A stretch of 51,137 bases of DNA from an uncultured Clostridia bacterium (GTDB lineage Bacteria > Bacillota > Clostridia > Christensenellales > Borkfalkiaceae). The position numbers and the translations under genes were made by a program. Of this stretch, positions 50,520 to 51,137 are shown one piece after another; the first letter of the stretch is position 1, and the number at the start of each line of letters is the position of its first letter. The stretch spans positions 1 through 51,137 of the forward strand of contig CAKQLR010000007.1 of NCBI GenBank assembly GCA_934254725.1. Direction: 5' to 3'. The notes beneath the pieces are model-generated. The model ran no database searches. It was not told the DNA's origin and saw only the letters and a list, made by a program, of their open reading frames with translations.

Positions 50520-50762
50520 TCGTTTAAAAGGCATTTTTTAATATTTTTCAAAAAAATTTTTTTGTTAACGGCAGAGGGGAAAATCTTTAAAAAACGTACA
50601 ACAAAAAAAGTAAGATAAATCGAGAGTTTTCTTAGAAGATTTTTTAAAAATTTGCGGCGGCTGTTGAGAGAAAAAAGTGGCGATAATGCGCGAAATACGT
50701 GGTTTATGCAAAATAAAACTTTCCCGGCATATAAATTTTTTCGGACATCCCCGTAAAAATCG
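50520..50762. other. AT-rich region before the tRNA
   Basis: About 240 bp, no gene. AT-rich, with long A/T runs; the tRNA promoter begins at 50763. Confidence 0.5.
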
Positions 50763-50791
50763 TTGATTTATAAAAAGAAAAGTGATATATT
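50763..50791 (+). promoter_or_regulatory. Promoter of the tRNA gene
   Basis: TTGATT (50763-50768), 17 bp, TATATT (50786-50791), about 35 nt before the tRNA. Confidence 0.6.
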
Positions 50792-50825
50792 TATAAATAG
50801 ATATTGAAAACGGAAGAAATTTTTC

Positions 50826-50902
50826 GGAGGCGTAGCTCAGTCGGTTAGAGCGCTTGCTTCACATGCAAGAAGTCGGGGGTTCGAGTCCCTCCGTCTCCAC
50901 CA
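50826..50902 (+). tRNA. tRNA-Val (anticodon CAC), CCA encoded
   Basis: 77 bases. Acceptor arms GGAGGCG (50826-50832) and CGTCTCC (50892-50898), D-arm GCTCAGTCGGTTAGAGC, anticodon arm CTTGC-TTCACAT-GCAAG with anticodon CAC, T-arm GGGGGTTCGAGTCCC, discriminator A, CCA at 50900-50902. CAC reads GUG, valine. Confidence 0.93.
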
Positions 50903-50958
50903 TTATCGGCAACGACGTCGTTACTCGAAACGAAAAGAGCACCTAGAGAAGGTGTTCT
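50882..50958 (+). repeat. 77-bp direct repeat, copy 1 (tRNA 3' end plus terminator)
   Basis: Identical to 51061-51137. It begins in the tRNA T-loop and includes the acceptor 3' arm, CCA and the hairpin AGAGCACCT/AGGTGTTCT. The spacing between copies is 179 bp. Confidence 0.95.
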
Positions 50959-50963
50959 TTTTC
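50936..50963 (+). terminator. Terminator of the tRNA gene
   Basis: AGAGCACCT (50936-50944) pairs with AGGTGTTCT (50950-50958), followed by TTTTTC. Confidence 0.85.
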
Positions 50964-51060
50964 ATTTCATCGTCTATGCTTGTTGCCTTTTTGTTCCGAG
51001 AAGAAGGGGAACGAAACAACGTAGCGCTCCGCTAAGGCTCCGATCACCGCCTTCGGCGGA

Positions 51061-51137
51061 CGAGTCCCTCCGTCTCCACCATTATCGGCAACGACGTCGT
51101 TACTCGAAACGAAAAGAGCACCTAGAGAAGGTGTTCT
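51061..51137 (+). repeat. 77-bp direct repeat, copy 2 (at the window end)
   Basis: Exact copy of 50882-50958, ending on the last base of the window. The upstream flank (CGCCTTCGGCGGA) differs from the tRNA, so it is not a second complete tRNA. Confidence 0.95.

Overview
The window looks like a complete or nearly complete metagenomic contig from an anaerobic, fermentative, low-to-mid GC Gram-positive bacterium of the class Clostridia. Supporting signs are group B and sensory [FeFe] hydrogenases, type III glutamine synthetase, the pgk-tpiA-gpmI-secG order, AGGAGG-type ribosome sites, TTGACA/TATAAT promoters, a ThiT-type thiamine transporter under a TPP riboswitch, and a CwlD-like amidase. An uncultured gut lineage near Christensenellales is a guess; no marker gene here fixes it. 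The window opens inside a gene and ends exactly on a repeated 77-mer, which suggests contig ends.

Layout. 1-7944 (+) is a glycan-use locus: the 3' end of a probable sugar-binding protein, a secreted beta-helix (GH110-like) protein with a CBM9-like tail, a lipoprotein, a GH78-like rhamnosidase, and a separately promoted GH76-like lipoprotein whose start is frameshifted. 8040-20234 (-) is housekeeping: a CPA2 antiporter; the pncB-lspA-rluD operon; the pyrG-glnN operon behind a leader with its own terminator; a PhoU-less Na/Pi symporter; a radical SAM SPL-like protein; and small proteins. 20386-23843 (+) holds a Ca-type P-ATPase and a cell-wall amidase, separated by a cluster of DnaA-box-like sites. 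24106-29711 (+) is the most interesting block, a putative hydrogen-sensing and hydrogen-metabolism cluster: APH-fold kinase, two small [2Fe-2S] proteins, sensory [FeFe] hydrogenase with PAS, SpoIIE-type phosphatase, and group B [FeFe] hydrogenase. 29966-31240 (-) is a TPP riboswitch controlling an N-terminally extended ThiT. 31297-37157 (-) holds a small membrane protein, a Ser/Asp-rich lipoprotein, secG, gpmI, tpiA and pgk. 37185-38225 is a repeat-rich patch with two small related ORFs. 38261-41036 (-) carries an Ppx/GppA phosphatase and two half-size TauE/SafE proteins. 41192-44443 (+) is a large protein anchored at both ends. 45085-50421 (-) is a polyamine ABC operon (potA-B-C-D) behind an XRE-cupin regulator with a palindromic candidate operator. 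A tRNA-Val(CAC) with a duplicated 3' end closes the window.

How the genes fit together. The left end degrades and imports complex glycans. Glycolysis (pgk, tpiA, gpmI) and the hydrogenases fit a sugar-fermenting, H2-cycling metabolism. The sensory hydrogenase and the phosphatase overlap by 8 bp and are probably one signalling unit that reports H2 or redox state. CTP synthase consumes glutamine and glutamine synthetase makes it; they share one operon and one attenuated leader. All function calls rest on reading motifs by eye; no searches were run.
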